From Chelativorans xinjiangensis (GTDB lineage: Bacteria > Pseudomonadota > Alphaproteobacteria > Rhizobiales > Rhizobiaceae), in contig NZ_WQNH01000002.1 of assembly GCF_009812055.1 (NCBI RefSeq), forward strand, positions 186,001 through 250,000: a DNA stretch of 64,000 bases. Reading direction: 5' to 3'. Below are positions 41,714 to 51,213 of this stretch, one piece after another. Every line of letters begins with the position of its first letter. The stretch's first letter is position 1. Made by a program: the position numbers and the translations under genes. Under the pieces are notes generated by a model. It made no database searches, was not told the DNA's origin, and saw nothing but the letters and a program-made list of their open reading frames with translations.

Positions 41714-42118
41714 ATGCTGCGTCTTTCCCGTCCCCTGCCCGCCCGCCGGCGCGAAAGCACGATCGCGCTGATCAACGTCGTGTTCCTGATGCTGATCTTC
41801 TTCCTGGTCGCCGGCACCCTGACGCCGCCGCTCGAGCGCGATGTCGACCTGATCTCGACGGCGACGGCCGAACACGCCGAGCCCCCGGACGCGCTTTTCG
41901 TGACGCGCGAGGGCGAATTGCGCGCCCATGGGCAGGCGACGGACGCGGCAAGCTATGTGGATGCGCTCAAGGCGGAGGGCGCGGCGGACGGCGCCCTCGA
42001 GGTGAAGATGGCGGCCGACCGCGAACTGCCGGCGACCAGGCTGATCGAGATCGTCGGCGCCCTGCGGCAGGCCGGCGCCGGCAAGATCAGCATCGTCACG
42101 GAGCGGACGGCCGAATGA
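41714..42118 (+). CDS. Second ExbD-like protein, membrane Asp replaced by Asn
   Basis: A 134-aa ExbD homologue: TIALINVVFLMLIFFLVAGT in the TM helix, where the family Asp is Asn21 (codon AAC). The periplasmic domain is ordinary (PPDALFVTREGELRAHGQAT; EVKMAADRELPATRLIEIVG). GAGGTGA lies 7 nt before ATG 41,714; a GTG at 41,705 overlaps the exbD stop (GTGA). Immediately follows canonical exbD, so hetero-dimer formation with it is likely. Asn cannot relay protons as Asp does, suggesting a structural or regulatory subunit. Confidence 0.85.
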   Translation: MLRLSRPLPARRRESTIALINVVFLMLIFFLVAGTLTPPLERDVDLISTATAEHAEPPDALFVTREGELRAHGQATDAASYVDALKAEGAADGALEVKMAADRELPATRLIEIVGALRQAGAGKISIVTERTAE

Positions 42119-43029
42119 AGGGCAACGCGTGGAAATGGGGCCTGGCGCTCGGCCTTTCCGGCGTGATCCATGCCGGCGCGGCGGTCTTCATGCTGCCGCG
42201 CGAGCCGGAGGTGGAGATTGCCGGGGGATCGAGTATCGAGATCGCCATGGCGGGCAACGCCTTTGCCGATCTTTCGGCGGCAGGAACGCCGGCCGAGATG
42301 GTGGAGCCCGTGACCGAGGCGCCGGTGGAGGCCACACCGGTCGAGCCCACTGAGACGACCGCGGCCGAAGCACCGGTCGTAACGGCCGTTCCTCCGACCG
42401 AGACCGAAGCGCCGGCCGAGGCCGAGGCGACGCCCGATAGGGAGCCGCCGGAGGCTGAACCGTCTGAGCCGGAGGCGGCCGAGATCGAGCCCGCCGAGCC
42501 CGAGGAGACGGTGACGGCAATGGTGAATGTCCCGCGCCCGACGCCGCGCCCCGACTACGAGCCGCCGAAGGAGACGAGGCAGGCCGCGGTGCAGCCGCCG
42601 CCGGTGCGGCGACAGGCGCAAAGGTCCGCCGGTTCCGGCGGGCGCGACAGCCGGGACGCAAGGCGCGGCTCCTCAGAGGACGGGCAGAGCGCCAGGGCGA
42701 ACAGCGGCCGGACGGCCGCCCGCGCCACGGCGATCGGCAACGCCGCCGTCTCGAACTATCCCGGCAAGATCGTCTCCAGGCTGCGCCGGGCGCTGCGTTA
42801 TCCGCGTGCCGCGCAGCGCGAGCGGCTGCGCGGCGAGGTGGGCGTGGCCTTCACCGTCGCCGGCAACGGGGCGGTGAGCGGCATCCGCGTCGTGCGCAGC
42901 TCCGGCTCGCCGATCCTCGACCAGGCGGCGGTCGAAACCGTGCGGCGGGCCGCACCCTTCCCGGCTATTCCCGACGGCGCCGGACGCTCGTCCTGGCCCT
43001 TCACGGTGCCGCTCGCCTTCACCCGCTAA
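42115..43029 (+). CDS. tonB: TonB energy-transducing protein
   Basis: A 304-aa protein with an N-terminal TM anchor (MKGNAWKWGLALGLSGVIHA with His for the TM function), a long Pro/Glu/Thr-rich periplasm-spanning region (about 75-190), and the TonB C-terminal domain (YPGKIVSRLRRALRYPRAAQ; GEVGVAFTVAGNGAVSGIRV; VVRSSGSPILDQAAVETVRR). Links ExbB/D to the heme receptor. ATGA overlap with the second exbD. Confidence 0.92.
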   Translation: MKGNAWKWGLALGLSGVIHAGAAVFMLPREPEVEIAGGSSIEIAMAGNAFADLSAAGTPAEMVEPVTEAPVEATPVEPTETTAAEAPVVTAVPPTETEAPAEAEATPDREPPEAEPSEPEAAEIEPAEPEETVTAMVNVPRPTPRPDYEPPKETRQAAVQPPPVRRQAQRSAGSGGRDSRDARRGSSEDGQSARANSGRTAARATAIGNAAVSNYPGKIVSRLRRALRYPRAAQRERLRGEVGVAFTVAGNGAVSGIRVVRSSGSPILDQAAVETVRRAAPFPAIPDGAGRSSWPFTVPLAFTR

Positions 43030-43044
43030 GAACAAGGATCGACG

Positions 43045-43275
43045 ATGTCTCCCTTCGAAAGGCTCCACCAACTGGCCGCTCCGCGTGGCGACGGGCTCAG
43101 GCCCGAACTGCTGGCGCTCCTGCGTCATCGCACCGCCATTGAAGCAAATCCCAAGGTGGCCGAGATTGGCCGGCAGGCTGGGCCCAGCCCGATGCCGGCG
43201 CGGACGGCAGCGCTTCCCGACAATGTGCTGCCGTTTCCCGTGCCGGAAGCCGAGGCAGGCGCAAAGAACGAATGA
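43045..43275 (+). CDS. Small conserved-looking ORF in the heme operon (76 aa)
   Basis: MSPFERLHQLAAPRGDGLRP then ELLALLRHRTAIEANPKVAE and IGRQAGPSPMPARTAALPDN with a VLPFPVPEAEAG tail. It lies between tonB and the heme monooxygenase with a 15-bp gap and an ATGA overlap, so it is cotranscribed. No family recognised. A role in heme handling is suggested only by location. Confidence 0.7.
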   Translation: MSPFERLHQLAAPRGDGLRPELLALLRHRTAIEANPKVAEIGRQAGPSPMPARTAALPDNVLPFPVPEAEAGAKNE

Positions 43276-43286
43276 AAGGATCAGGC

Positions 43287-43601
43287 ATGTTCATCGCGAT
43301 GAACCGCTTCAAGGTGCTCGAAGGCTCCGAGGAGGCGTTCGAGGAGGTATGGAAGAACCGGGATTCGAGCCTCAAGGAGATGCCCGGCTTCGTCGAGTTC
43401 CGCCTGCTGCTCGGGCCGAACAACGCCGAGGAAGGCTATACGCTCTACGCCTCGCACACGATCTGGCGGAGCCACGAGGATTTCGTGGCCTGGACGAAGT
43501 CGGAGAATTTTCGCAACGCGCATAAGAACGCCGGCCAGAACAAGGGGCTGTATAAGGGTCCGCCGATGTTTGAGGGGTTCAGCGTCGTGGAAGGGGCGTG
43601 A
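43287..43601 (+). CDS. IsdG/HmuQ-type heme-degrading monooxygenase
   Basis: A 104-aa ABM-fold enzyme: MFIAMNRFKVLEGSEEAFEE, VWKNRDSSLKEMPGFVEFRL and WTKSENFRNAHKNAGQ. The IsdG catalytic triad is conserved as Asn6, Trp69 and His79 (heme ligand). Cleaves heme, releasing iron and a biliverdin-like product, as HmuQ/HmuD do in Bradyrhizobium. AAAGGA is 7 nt upstream of this ATG; an upstream ATG at 43,272 overlapping the 76-aa ORF stop is possible. Confidence 0.9.
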   Translation: MFIAMNRFKVLEGSEEAFEEVWKNRDSSLKEMPGFVEFRLLLGPNNAEEGYTLYASHTIWRSHEDFVAWTKSENFRNAHKNAGQNKGLYKGPPMFEGFSVVEGA

Positions 43602-43635
43602 GGCTGGAGTTGGGGCGGGCTTATAGGCGACGAAT

Positions 43636-43815
43636 GCGCCCCTTCGCGCCCCCCTCTGTCCTGCCGGACATCTCCCCCACGAGGGGGGAGATTGTGCCGG
43701 CCGCGCGGCCGGAACTCTTTCTGCAACGTTGACGATTGGCGAAAGAAGTGGCGAAAGCCAATCTCCCCCCTTGTGGGGGAGATGTCCGGCAGGACAGAGG
43801 GGGCGCGAAAGGGCG
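43636..43815. repeat. Long inverted repeat (copy 2 of three)
   Basis: Arms 43,645-43,693 and 43,759-43,808 with CTGTCCTGCCGGACATCTCC and its complement; centre unlike the other copies. It fills the gap between the heme monooxygenase and the convergent putA, so it could act as a bidirectional transcription barrier. Confidence 0.85.
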
Positions 43816-43838
43816 CCGGCGTCTCGAACCACCCCGCC

Positions 43839-46800
43839 CTACGCAGCCGCCAGCAGGCTCGCGTTGCCGCCCGCTGCCGTGGTGTCGACGCAGACGGCCC
43901 GTTCGTGCACGTAGGCGGCGGGAAGGATGGTCTCCGTCGCCAGCGGCACGATCGGCCCTTCGCGACGGGCGAGCGCGCGTCTCAGCGTGGCGAGCCATGC
44001 CTTGTCGCCGGTGGCAGCGACGAGATCGACCGGCAGGTTTTCCAGGCTCTCCGGCGCCACCGCGCCGTCGATGACCGCGAGCGGCAGGTTGTCCTTCATG
44101 AGCGGCTGCAGGAGTGCCGTCGCGCCCTCGCCGACCGCCAGGACCGCATTGCCCGCGGCGAGCGCCTGCACCGCCTGGGCGGCGAGTGCTTCCCCCTCCA
44201 CACCAAGGCAGAGGACGCGGCCGCGTGGGACGAATTGCAGCGCGTTCGCCTCACCGGTCGGTCCCGGTAGGTCGACGGGGCCGTGGTCGAGCGCGGCGGC
44301 GGCCGCGAGCGCGTCGGGCCAGCGGCCCCGCGACAGGCGCCGAAGGGTGGCTATGCGGTCGGCGCGGCGTACCCAGTTGCCCTTCCTCGGGTCTGGCATG
44401 CGCGCTGCCAGCGTTTCGGCATCGACCGGGCTTGCCGTCGGCGCGCCCTCCGCCCCCTTCCCGCGGCGGAAGCGGCGCAGGTAGAGCGGCCCGCCGGCCT
44501 TTGGCCCGGTGCCCGAGAGGCCCTCGCCGCCGAAGGGCTGCGAGCCGACGACGGCGCCGATCTGGTTGCGGTTGACGTAGATATTGCCGACATGGATGCT
44601 GTCGACCACCTCCTGCACCCGCGCATCGATGCGCGTGTGCAATCCGAAGGTCAGCCCGTAACCCCTTGCGTTGACGTTCGAAATCACCTTCGCCAGATCT
44701 TCGGCCTCGAAGGTCGCCACGTGCAGGACGGGGCCAAACACCTCGCGCTCCATCTCCTCGATGCCGGAGACCTTGAAGGCGCTGGGGGCAACGAAGCGAC
44801 CGCCCGCCGGCGGTTCGATGCGGGCGATCAGGCGGCCTTCCCTCTCCATCTTCTCGCAGTAGCCGGCGATACCGGAAAGCGCCTCGTCGTCGATGACGGG
44901 CCCGACATCGGTCGAAACCTGCCACGGATCGCCGACCGACAACGCCTCCATGGCGCCCTTGAGCATGCCGACGATGCGCTTTTCCACGTCCTTTTGCACG
45001 TAGAGGACGCGCAGTGCCGAACAGCGCTGGCCGGCGCTCTGGAAGGCGGAAGCGACGATGTCGCGCACCGCCTGCTCGGGCAATGCCGTCGAATCGACGA
45101 TCATCGCGTTGAGCCCGCCGGTCTCGGCGATCAGCATGGCATCGGGCGACGCCGTCTCGGCAAGCTGCCGCTCGATCAGGCGGGCGACCTCCACCGAGCC
45201 CGTGAAGCAGACGCCGGCGATGCGCGGGTCGGCCGTCAGCGGCGCACCGACGGACGGCCCGTCGCCCGGCAGAAGCTGCAGCACATCCTGAGGGATGCCC
45301 GCCTCGTGCATCAGTGCCGCCGCGCGCGCGGCGATCAGGCAGGTCTGCTCGGCCGGCTTGGCGATCACCGCGTTGCCGGTAACGAGCGCGGCGGCGATCT
45401 GCCCGGTGAAGATGGCAAGCGGGAAGTTCCACGGCGAGATGCAGACGATGACGCCGCGCGCTTCCGTCCCCTCCTCCGCCTGTGGCGCGCCGTTGGCGTA
45501 GTAGCGCAGGAAGTCGACGGCCTCGCGCACCTCGGCGATGCCGTCGGCCAGCGACTTGCCGGCCTCGCGCGCGGCGAGCGCGAAGAACTCTCCGGCGTGG
45601 GCCTCGTAGAGATCGGCGATGCGCCGCAGGATCGCCGCCCGTTCCTTGACGGGCGTGGCAGTCCAGGCGGGTTGAGCGGCAAGGGCGATCTCCACCGCCT
45701 CCCGCGCCTCTTCGGCCGAGGCGTCGAGGACCGTGCCGACCACCTCGTCCGTGCGCGCCGGGTTGAGGACGGTACGGGCTTCGCCCCCGCCCTGAGCGCG
45801 CGTCATCGGCCGCGCCTCCCAGCGGTGGGGGCTGAGGAAGGGGCGCCGCGCCTCCTCAATACCGGCGAGCGTTTCCGGGTCCGTCAGGTCCCAGCCCTTC
45901 GAATTCCGCCGCTGCGGGCCGAAGATCGCGGGCGGCGCGGGAATGGCCGGGTTGGCGGCCTTGCCGTTGGCCGCGACGGCGATGAAGGGGTCGCGGGCGA
46001 TTTCGTCGGCGCTCACCTCCTCGTCGACAATCTGGTGCACGAAGGAGGAGTTGGCACCGTTTTCCAGAAGCCGCCGCACCAGATAGGCCAAGAGGTCCTC
46101 ATGCGCGCCCACCGGCGCGTAGACGCGGCAGCGCGTGCCCTCGCGCCGCCGCACGATCTCGTGCAGCGCTTCGCCCATGCCGTGCAGGCGCTGGAACTCG
46201 AAGGCCTGCTTGTCTTCGGCCATGGCAAGGACCGCGGCCACCGTGTGGGCGTTGTGCGTGGCGAATTGCGGATAGATGCGGTCGGTCATGGAAAGGAGCT
46301 TGCGGGCGCAGGCGATGTAGGAGACGTCGGTGTTCACCTTGCGTGTGAAGACGGGATAGCCTTCGAGCCCCATCACCTGGGCGCGCTTGATCTCCGTGTC
46401 CCAGTAGGCGCCCTTGACCAGCCGCACCATGATCTTGCGGTCGAGCTTTCGGGCCAGCACGTAGAGCCAGTCGAGAACGAAGGGCGCGCGCTGGCTGTAG
46501 GCCTGCACGACGACGCCGAAGCCGTCCCAGCCTTCGAGAGAGGGATCGGCAAGGACGCGCTCGATCACGTCGAGCGAGAGATCCAGCCGATCCGCCTCCT
46601 CGGCGTCGACGTTGAGCCCCATGCCCGCCGCGCGCGCCGCCTGGGCGAGCAGCAGGAGCCGCTCCGCCATCACCGGCAGTACCTTTTCGCCTTGCGTTGC
46701 CTCATAGCGCGGGTGAAGCGCCGAGAGCTTTACCGAGATGCCCGGATTGGCGCGGATGTCGCCGCTTTTCGCCTCGCCCCGAAGGGCTGCGATCGCCTGC

Positions 46801-47453
46801 CGGTAGGCCTCGAAATAGCGCAGGGCATCGGCCTCCGTGCGCGCCGCCTCGCCCAGCATGTCGTAGGAATAGGTGTAGCCCTTGTCCGTGTTGGCGCGGC
46901 CGCGCTTGACGGCCTCGCCGATGGTGCGGCCGAGCACGAACTGCTCGCCCATCTCGCGCATGGCCACCGCCACCGCGGTGCGGATGACCGGCTCGCCGAG
47001 CCTTCTCACCATGGCGCGCAGCGTCGCCTCCACGCCGTCGCCCCTTTCGTCCAGGACGCGGCCGGTGAGCATCAGCGCCCAGGTGGAGGCGTTGACGAAG
47101 ATGGAGGCGGAGGAGCCGGAGTGCGCCGACCAGTCGTGCGGGGCGATCTTGTCGCGGATGAGATCGTCCACCGTCTCCGCGTCGGGCACGCGCAGAAGCG
47201 CCTCGGCCAGGCACATCAGCGCCACGCCCTCGGCCGTCGAAAGCCCGTATTCGGACAGGAAGGCTTCCATCAGATGCAGGTCGGAACGCGCCCTGACCGC
47301 CCGCACAAGCTCCGCCGCTTGCGCGGAGATCGCCTCGCGCCGCGCCTCGGACAGCGCCGCCATCCCGACGAGCCCTGCAAGAGCGCGGTCTTCGTCGGCG
47401 AGATACTGCGCGCGGATCGCCCCGCGCAGAACGTCGAGATCTGATGCGAGCAT
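43839..47453 (-). CDS. putA: Bifunctional proline dehydrogenase/L-glutamate gamma-semialdehyde dehydrogenase
   Basis: A 1204-aa enzyme oxidising proline to glutamate. N-terminal PutA domain I then the FAD-dependent barrel ([60 protein letters not shown]). The NAD-dependent ALDH domain has [32 protein letters not shown] and [17 protein letters not shown] (catalytic Cys in GQRCSALR). A short C-terminal domain closes the substrate tunnel. The N-terminal RHH DNA-binding domain of enterobacterial PutA is absent, so it is not its own repressor; the divergent Lrp protein takes that role. Confidence 0.96.
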   Translation of the reverse strand: MLASDLDVLRGAIRAQYLADEDRALAGLVGMAALSEARREAISAQAAELVRAVRARSDLHLMEAFLSEYGLSTAEGVALMCLAEALLRVPDAETVDDLIRDKIAPHDWSAHSGSSASIFVNASTWALMLTGRVLDERGDGVEATLRAMVRRLGEPVIRTAVAVAMREMGEQFVLGRTIGEAVKRGRANTDKGYTYSYDMLGEAARTEADALRYFEAYRQAIAALRGEAKSGDIRANPGISVKLSALHPRYEATQGEKVLPVMAERLLLLAQAARAAGMGLNVDAEEADRLDLSLDVIERVLADPSLEGWDGFGVVVQAYSQRAPFVLDWLYVLARKLDRKIMVRLVKGAYWDTEIKRAQVMGLEGYPVFTRKVNTDVSYIACARKLLSMTDRIYPQFATHNAHTVAAVLAMAEDKQAFEFQRLHGMGEALHEIVRRREGTRCRVYAPVGAHEDLLAYLVRRLLENGANSSFVHQIVDEEVSADEIARDPFIAVAANGKAANPAIPAPPAIFGPQRRNSKGWDLTDPETLAGIEEARRPFLSPHRWEARPMTRAQGGGEARTVLNPARTDEVVGTVLDASAEEAREAVEIALAAQPAWTATPVKERAAILRRIADLYEAHAGEFFALAAREAGKSLADGIAEVREAVDFLRYYANGAPQAEEGTEARGVIVCISPWNFPLAIFTGQIAAALVTGNAVIAKPAEQTCLIAARAAALMHEAGIPQDVLQLLPGDGPSVGAPLTADPRIAGVCFTGSVEVARLIERQLAETASPDAMLIAETGGLNAMIVDSTALPEQAVRDIVASAFQSAGQRCSALRVLYVQKDVEKRIVGMLKGAMEALSVGDPWQVSTDVGPVIDDEALSGIAGYCEKMEREGRLIARIEPPAGGRFVAPSAFKVSGIEEMEREVFGPVLHVATFEAEDLAKVISNVNARGYGLTFGLHTRIDARVQEVVDSIHVGNIYVNRNQIGAVVGSQPFGGEGLSGTGPKAGGPLYLRRFRRGKGAEGAPTASPVDAETLAARMPDPRKGNWVRRADRIATLRRLSRGRWPDALAAAAALDHGPVDLPGPTGEANALQFVPRGRVLCLGVEGEALAAQAVQALAAGNAVLAVGEGATALLQPLMKDNLPLAVIDGAVAPESLENLPVDLVAATGDKAWLATLRRALARREGPIVPLATETILPAAYVHERAVCVDTTAAGGNASLLAAA

Positions 47454-47617
47454 CGTTCATTCCCCTGTACTTCTTCGGCCCCTGTGCTTCTTCGGCCAGC
47501 GGTTTTTCGGACTCATAACATATGGTGTTTCCCCGCCACGGTCTGAAATGAGGATATTGCCAGGCGGAAACGGCTGTTATAAGCCGATTTCATCTCGTGA
47601 TCGCACTGGAAAAACCG
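47454..47617. promoter_or_regulatory. putA-Lrp divergent intergenic region
   Basis: 164 bp between the divergent genes must hold both promoters and the Lrp sites. I see AT-rich parts (TTATAAGCCG, ACATATGG) but no clear palindrome. Listed as the probable location of proline-dependent control, not as a mapped site. Confidence 0.4.
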
Positions 47618-48067
47618 ATGTCTTCAGACCGTTTGGACCGCATCGACCGCAATATCCTCGGCGCCCTGTCGCAGGACGGCCGGCTTTCGATGGCCGAACT
47701 GGCAAGGCGTGTCGGGCTTTCCAAGACGCCGGTCCTCGCGCGCCTCAAGCGGCTTGAGAAGGACGGTGTCATTCGCGGCTACGCGGCCATCGTCGACCGC
47801 GAGCGCATGGGGGAAGGCCACGTCGCCTTCGTCCAGGTCACGCTTTCCGACACGCGCTCGGCGGCGCTCGCGGCCTTCAACCGCGCCGTTCTGGCAGTGC
47901 CCGAGATCGACCAGTGCCACATGATCGCGGCGAGCTTCGACTATCTTCTGAAGGTGCGTACGAAGGATATCTCGGCCTATCGCCGCGTTCTGGGCGAAAA
48001 AATCTCCAGCCTGCCCCACGTCTCGCATACCTCGACATTCGTGGCGATGGAGACGATCAGGGAGTAG
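47618..48067 (+). CDS. putR: Lrp/AsnC-family regulator (PutR-like)
   Basis: A 149-aa protein: MSSDRLDRIDRNILGALSQD, GRLSMAELARRVGLSKTPVL (HTH) and a RAM domain with CHMIAASFDYLLKVRTKDIS. Divergent from putA, as PutR in Agrobacterium, Rhodobacter and others, where it activates putA with proline. GTG 47,597 would add seven residues without a better ribosome-binding site. Confidence 0.88.
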   Translation: MSSDRLDRIDRNILGALSQDGRLSMAELARRVGLSKTPVLARLKRLEKDGVIRGYAAIVDRERMGEGHVAFVQVTLSDTRSAALAAFNRAVLAVPEIDQCHMIAASFDYLLKVRTKDISAYRRVLGEKISSLPHVSHTSTFVAMETIRE

Positions 48068-48340
48068 TTATCGCCGGTAGATGTCGCGCCGGTTACCGAC
48101 CCGCACGATCAGAATCCTCACCGTGTCGTCTTCGATATGGGCAATCAGGCGATAATCGCCGACGCGATATTTCCAGAATGAACCCAAATCCGGCCCTTTG
48201 AGCGCTGCGCCGATCGCACGGGGATCGTCCAATTTCGCAACGCGCTCATGAAGGAAATGCAGAATCCGCTGCGCCGCCTCGTGTCCCAGTTTGCCGAGCT
48301 CGCGCTCGGCGGCTTTGTGAAACTCAATCCTCCACGCCAT
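48068..48340 (-). CDS. ParE/RelE-family toxin
   Basis: A 90-aa protein, MAWRIEFHKAAERELGKLGH then RILHFLHERVAKLDDPRAIG and FWKYRVGDYRLIAHIEDDTV followed by RILIVRVGNRRDIYR. Complete RelE/ParE fold signature, including the late KYRVGDYRLI and VGNRRDIYR motifs (GxRxxxYR), like RelE-type mRNA interferases. Cotranscribed with the RHH antitoxin, whose end it overlaps by 17 bp. Confidence 0.92.
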   Translation of the reverse strand: MAWRIEFHKAAERELGKLGHEAAQRILHFLHERVAKLDDPRAIGAALKGPDLGSFWKYRVGDYRLIAHIEDDTVRILIVRVGNRRDIYRR

Positions 48341-48548
48341 AGCGCGCCATCAGGGCGGAAAGCGGCACGGTTTCGCCATCCTCCCTGCGCAATTCCTCCA
48401 GGCGCTGAGCAGCCAGATGGAGATCCTCGAGGTCGTCCAGATATTCGAGGATGGCTTCACGCGCGTAAAAGCTCTTGCTGCGCCCTGTACGCTTGGCAAG
48501 CGCGTCGAGCCGCGCCTCGATTTCCGGAGGAAGCCTCAAAGCCAGCAT
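48324..48548 (-). CDS. RHH/CopG-type antitoxin (RelB-like)
   Basis: A 74-aa protein: MLALRLPPEIEARLDALAKR, TGRSKSFYAREAILEYLDDL, EDLHLAAQRLEELRREDGET. The N-terminal ribbon-helix-helix binds the operator at 48,565-48,580, and the C-terminal helix wraps the toxin. Upstream in-frame extension to 48,641 crosses the operator and was rejected. GGGAG lies 8 nt before the ATG. Confidence 0.92.
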   Translation of the reverse strand: MLALRLPPEIEARLDALAKRTGRSKSFYAREAILEYLDDLEDLHLAAQRLEELRREDGETVPLSALMARYGVED

Positions 48549-48564
48549 GGTCGTACTCCCGGTT

Positions 48565-48580
48565 GCTATACAAATATAGC
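48565..48580 (-). promoter_or_regulatory. Palindromic operator of the toxin-antitoxin pair
   Basis: GCTATA-CAAA-TATAGC, a perfect 6-bp inverted repeat, starts 17 bp upstream of the antitoxin ATG. The overlapping TATATT/TATACAA looks like a -10. Consistent with autorepression by the RHH antitoxin-toxin complex. Confidence 0.65.
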
Positions 48581-48689
48581 ATGCCCTCGCCATAGCACCA
48601 ACTTGCATGCGTGACGACGATACCACGCCCATTTGCCCCACCCAAGGAACGTGCTATGCGCGACGCGGTTTTCGAGCGAGGGAAAGCGT

Positions 48690-49619
48690 ATGGAAATGGG
48701 CGGCATCGCGTCGGTGGGTGAGTGCATGCTGGAGCTTTCCGGCGGCAGCGGCGGCAATTGGCGCATGGGGCATGCCGGCGACACCTTCAACACGCTGTGG
48801 GCCATGCGCGCACTGACGCCGGAAACGATCGCGGCCGACTATGTCAGCGCCTTCGGCGACGACCCCTTCTCCGCCGATCAGAGGAATTTCTTTGCCGATC
48901 ATGGCATCGGCACCGCGGCGAGCCCGGTCATTCCGGGAAGGCGTCCCGGCCTTTATGCCATCACGCTCGCCGGCGCCGAGCGCTCGTTCACTTATTGGCG
49001 CGCCGATTCGGCGGCGAGGTGCCTGGCGGACGATCCGCAGGCACTGGAAAAAAGCCTGGAAAAACGGGCGCTTGTCTATTTTTCCGGAATCACTTTGGCA
49101 ATTCTCGAGGAGCCGGCGCGAAAGACGCTGATCGCGGCACTGGAAACCGCCCGCGAGAACGGCAGCCGCATCGCCTTCGACCCCAACTACCGGCCGCGCC
49201 TCTGGGCCTCGCCCGAGGCCGCGCGGGCGGCGATCGATGCCGCGCTTGCCGTCTGCGATATCGCGCTGCCCACCTTTCCCGACGAGGCGGAACTTTACGG
49301 CGACAAGGACCTGCAGGCGACGATGCGGCGGTTGGCGGAGGCCGGCGTGGGCGAGATCGCCATCAAGAACGGGGCGGAGCCGACGTTGCTCTCGGCCGGC
49401 GGCGGGACGGTCTTAATCCCCGCCGTCGCGGTGGCCGATCCGGTCGATACGACCGGCGCCGGCGATTCCTTCAACGGCGCCTATCTTGCCGCAAGGGTTG
49501 CGGGCCTCGCGCCGGAGACGGCCGCCCGCCGCGCCCACAAGGTGGCGGCGGCGGTGATCCAGGTGCACGGGGCCCTGGCGCCGTTTTCCGTGCTGCGCGA
49601 AGCGTTCGCCGAGGCTTGA
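48690..49619 (+). CDS. kdgK: PfkB-family sugar kinase, likely 2-dehydro-3-deoxygluconokinase
   Basis: A 309-aa kinase: GECMLELSGGSGGNWRMGHA with GDTFNTLWAMRAL, SAFGDDPFS, FDPNYRPRLW (KDG kinase signature) and DTTGAGDSFNGAYLAA (PfkB catalytic Asp). Phosphorylates KDG for the Entner-Doudoroff pathway. GEGGA-type ribosome-binding site upstream of ATG 48,690. Closely followed (convergent) by the ALDH gene. Confidence 0.88.
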   Translation: MEMGGIASVGECMLELSGGSGGNWRMGHAGDTFNTLWAMRALTPETIAADYVSAFGDDPFSADQRNFFADHGIGTAASPVIPGRRPGLYAITLAGAERSFTYWRADSAARCLADDPQALEKSLEKRALVYFSGITLAILEEPARKTLIAALETARENGSRIAFDPNYRPRLWASPEAARAAIDAALAVCDIALPTFPDEAELYGDKDLQATMRRLAEAGVGEIAIKNGAEPTLLSAGGGTVLIPAVAVADPVDTTGAGDSFNGAYLAARVAGLAPETAARRAHKVAAAVIQVHGALAPFSVLREAFAEA

Positions 49620-49622
49620 GGG

Positions 49623-51080
49623 CTACAGCCCCAGCCCGCCGATGCAGACATATTTGGTGTCGAGATAGTCCTCGATGCCCTGGTGGCCGCCTTCCTTGCC
49701 GAGGCCCGACTCCTTCAGGCCGCCGAACGGCGCCTCAACCGTGGTGATGATGCCCTCATTGACGCCGATGAGGCCGTATCTCAGCCCCTCCATCACGCGG
49801 AAGGCGCGGCCGAGATCGGCCGTGTAGAAATAGCAGGCAAGGCCGAACGCGGTGTCGTTGGCGAGCCTGACGGCCTCTTCCTCGTTATTGAAGCGGAAGA
49901 TGGGCGAGACGGGGCCGAAGATCTCCTCCTGCATGAAGCGCATCTCAGGCGATGCTTCGGCGATCACCGTCGGCTCGAAGAAGGTGCCGCCGAGCGAATG
50001 CCGCTTGCCGCCGGCCACCACCTTGCCGCCCTTCTCGGCGGCGTCGGCGACCAGTTCCTCGACCTTCTCGACCGCCTTCTCGTCGATCAGCGGTCCCTGC
50101 TGCGTGCCCTCTTCGAGGCCGGAGCCCACCTTGAGCCTTTCGGTCGCCTCAACCAGCTTTTCCACGAAGCGGTCGTAGACGCCCTCCTGCACGAAGAAGC
50201 GATTGGTGCACACGCAGGTCTGGCCGGAGTTGCGGTACTTCGCCGCCACCGCGCCCGCGACCGCTCGCTCCAGGTCGGCATCGTCGAAGACGAGGAAGGG
50301 CGCGTTGCCGCCGAGCTCCATCGACACCTTCTTGACGGTGCCGGCGGACTTCCGGATGAGGGTTTTGCCGACCTCGGTGGAGCCGGTGAAGGTGATCTTG
50401 CGCACCAGCGGGTTTTCCGTCAGTTCGTCGCCGATCTCCGAGGCAGAGCCGGTGACGATGTTGACGACGCCCGCCGGAAAGCCCGCCTCCTCGGCGAGCA
50501 CGCCCCAGGCGAGCCCGGAATAGGGTGTCTGCGAAGCCGGCTTGGCGACCGCCGTGCAGCCGGCGGCGAGCGCCGGGCCGAGCTTGCGCGCCAGCATGGA
50601 GGAAGGAAAGTTCCACGGCGTGATGGCGCCGATCACGCCGACCGGCTCCTTGGTGACGAGGATGCGCCGGTCGGCCCAGGGCGACGGCACGACGTCGCCA
50701 TAGGTCCGCCGGCCCTCCTCGGCGTACCACAGCACATAGGCCGCCGACATGCCGACCTCGCCGCGCGCCTCGGCCAGCGGCTTGCCCTGCTCCATGACCA
50801 GAAGCTCGGCCAGCGCCTCCTGGTTGTCCATGATGGCATCGTGCAATTTGCGCAGGAGCTTGGCGCGGTCGTTGGCCGAGGTCTTCTTCCAGGAGTGGAA
50901 GGCTTCCTCGGCGGCCTTTATGGCGCGCCGGGTCTCGGCGCGGCCGCATTTCGGCACCGTGCCGATCGTCTGTCGCGTGGCGGGGTTGACCACATCGATC
51001 GTGGCACCCGTATCGGCCCCGACCCATGCGCCGCCGATGAAATTCGCCTCGCGCATGAAATGGCTTGTCTTCTTGAGCAT
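49623..51080 (-). CDS. gabD: NAD(P)-dependent succinate-semialdehyde dehydrogenase family protein
   Basis: A 485-aa ALDH: VVNPATRQTIGTVPKCGRAE, PWNFPSSMLARKLGPALAAG, the Rossmann loop ITFTGSTEVGKTLIRKSAGT, catalytic Glu in MELGGNAPFLVFDDA and Cys in NSGQTCVCTNRFFV. Closest by sequence character to GabD/SSADH, which oxidises succinate semialdehyde in GABA degradation. The neighbouring KDG kinase could also suggest a sugar-acid pathway aldehyde, such as 2-oxoglutarate semialdehyde. AAGGAGG is 6 nt upstream. Confidence 0.88.
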   Translation of the reverse strand: MLKKTSHFMREANFIGGAWVGADTGATIDVVNPATRQTIGTVPKCGRAETRRAIKAAEEAFHSWKKTSANDRAKLLRKLHDAIMDNQEALAELLVMEQGKPLAEARGEVGMSAAYVLWYAEEGRRTYGDVVPSPWADRRILVTKEPVGVIGAITPWNFPSSMLARKLGPALAAGCTAVAKPASQTPYSGLAWGVLAEEAGFPAGVVNIVTGSASEIGDELTENPLVRKITFTGSTEVGKTLIRKSAGTVKKVSMELGGNAPFLVFDDADLERAVAGAVAAKYRNSGQTCVCTNRFFVQEGVYDRFVEKLVEATERLKVGSGLEEGTQQGPLIDEKAVEKVEELVADAAEKGGKVVAGGKRHSLGGTFFEPTVIAEASPEMRFMQEEIFGPVSPIFRFNNEEEAVRLANDTAFGLACYFYTADLGRAFRVMEGLRYGLIGVNEGIITTVEAPFGGLKESGLGKEGGHQGIEDYLDTKYVCIGGLGL

Positions 51081-51213
51081 TTTTCCTCCTTCGCGCCGGC
51101 GGGCGCGGTTGGCTTTTTCGGGGTCGTCTAGAAACTGGTGCAATTGCCAGGCTGCGGCAAGGACCTGTCCATGCGGGCCGGCTGGGCCACGCCCGAAAAG
51201 CTCAAAAGCGCAG

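Noticed and set aside
44283-47444. Plus-strand frame of 1053 codons antisense to putA, and similar long frames opposite cpdB and the DEAD-box gene
   Set aside because: Typical shadow frames of GC-rich coding DNA: His/Arg/Asp/Gly-rich, no domains, no ribosome-binding sites.
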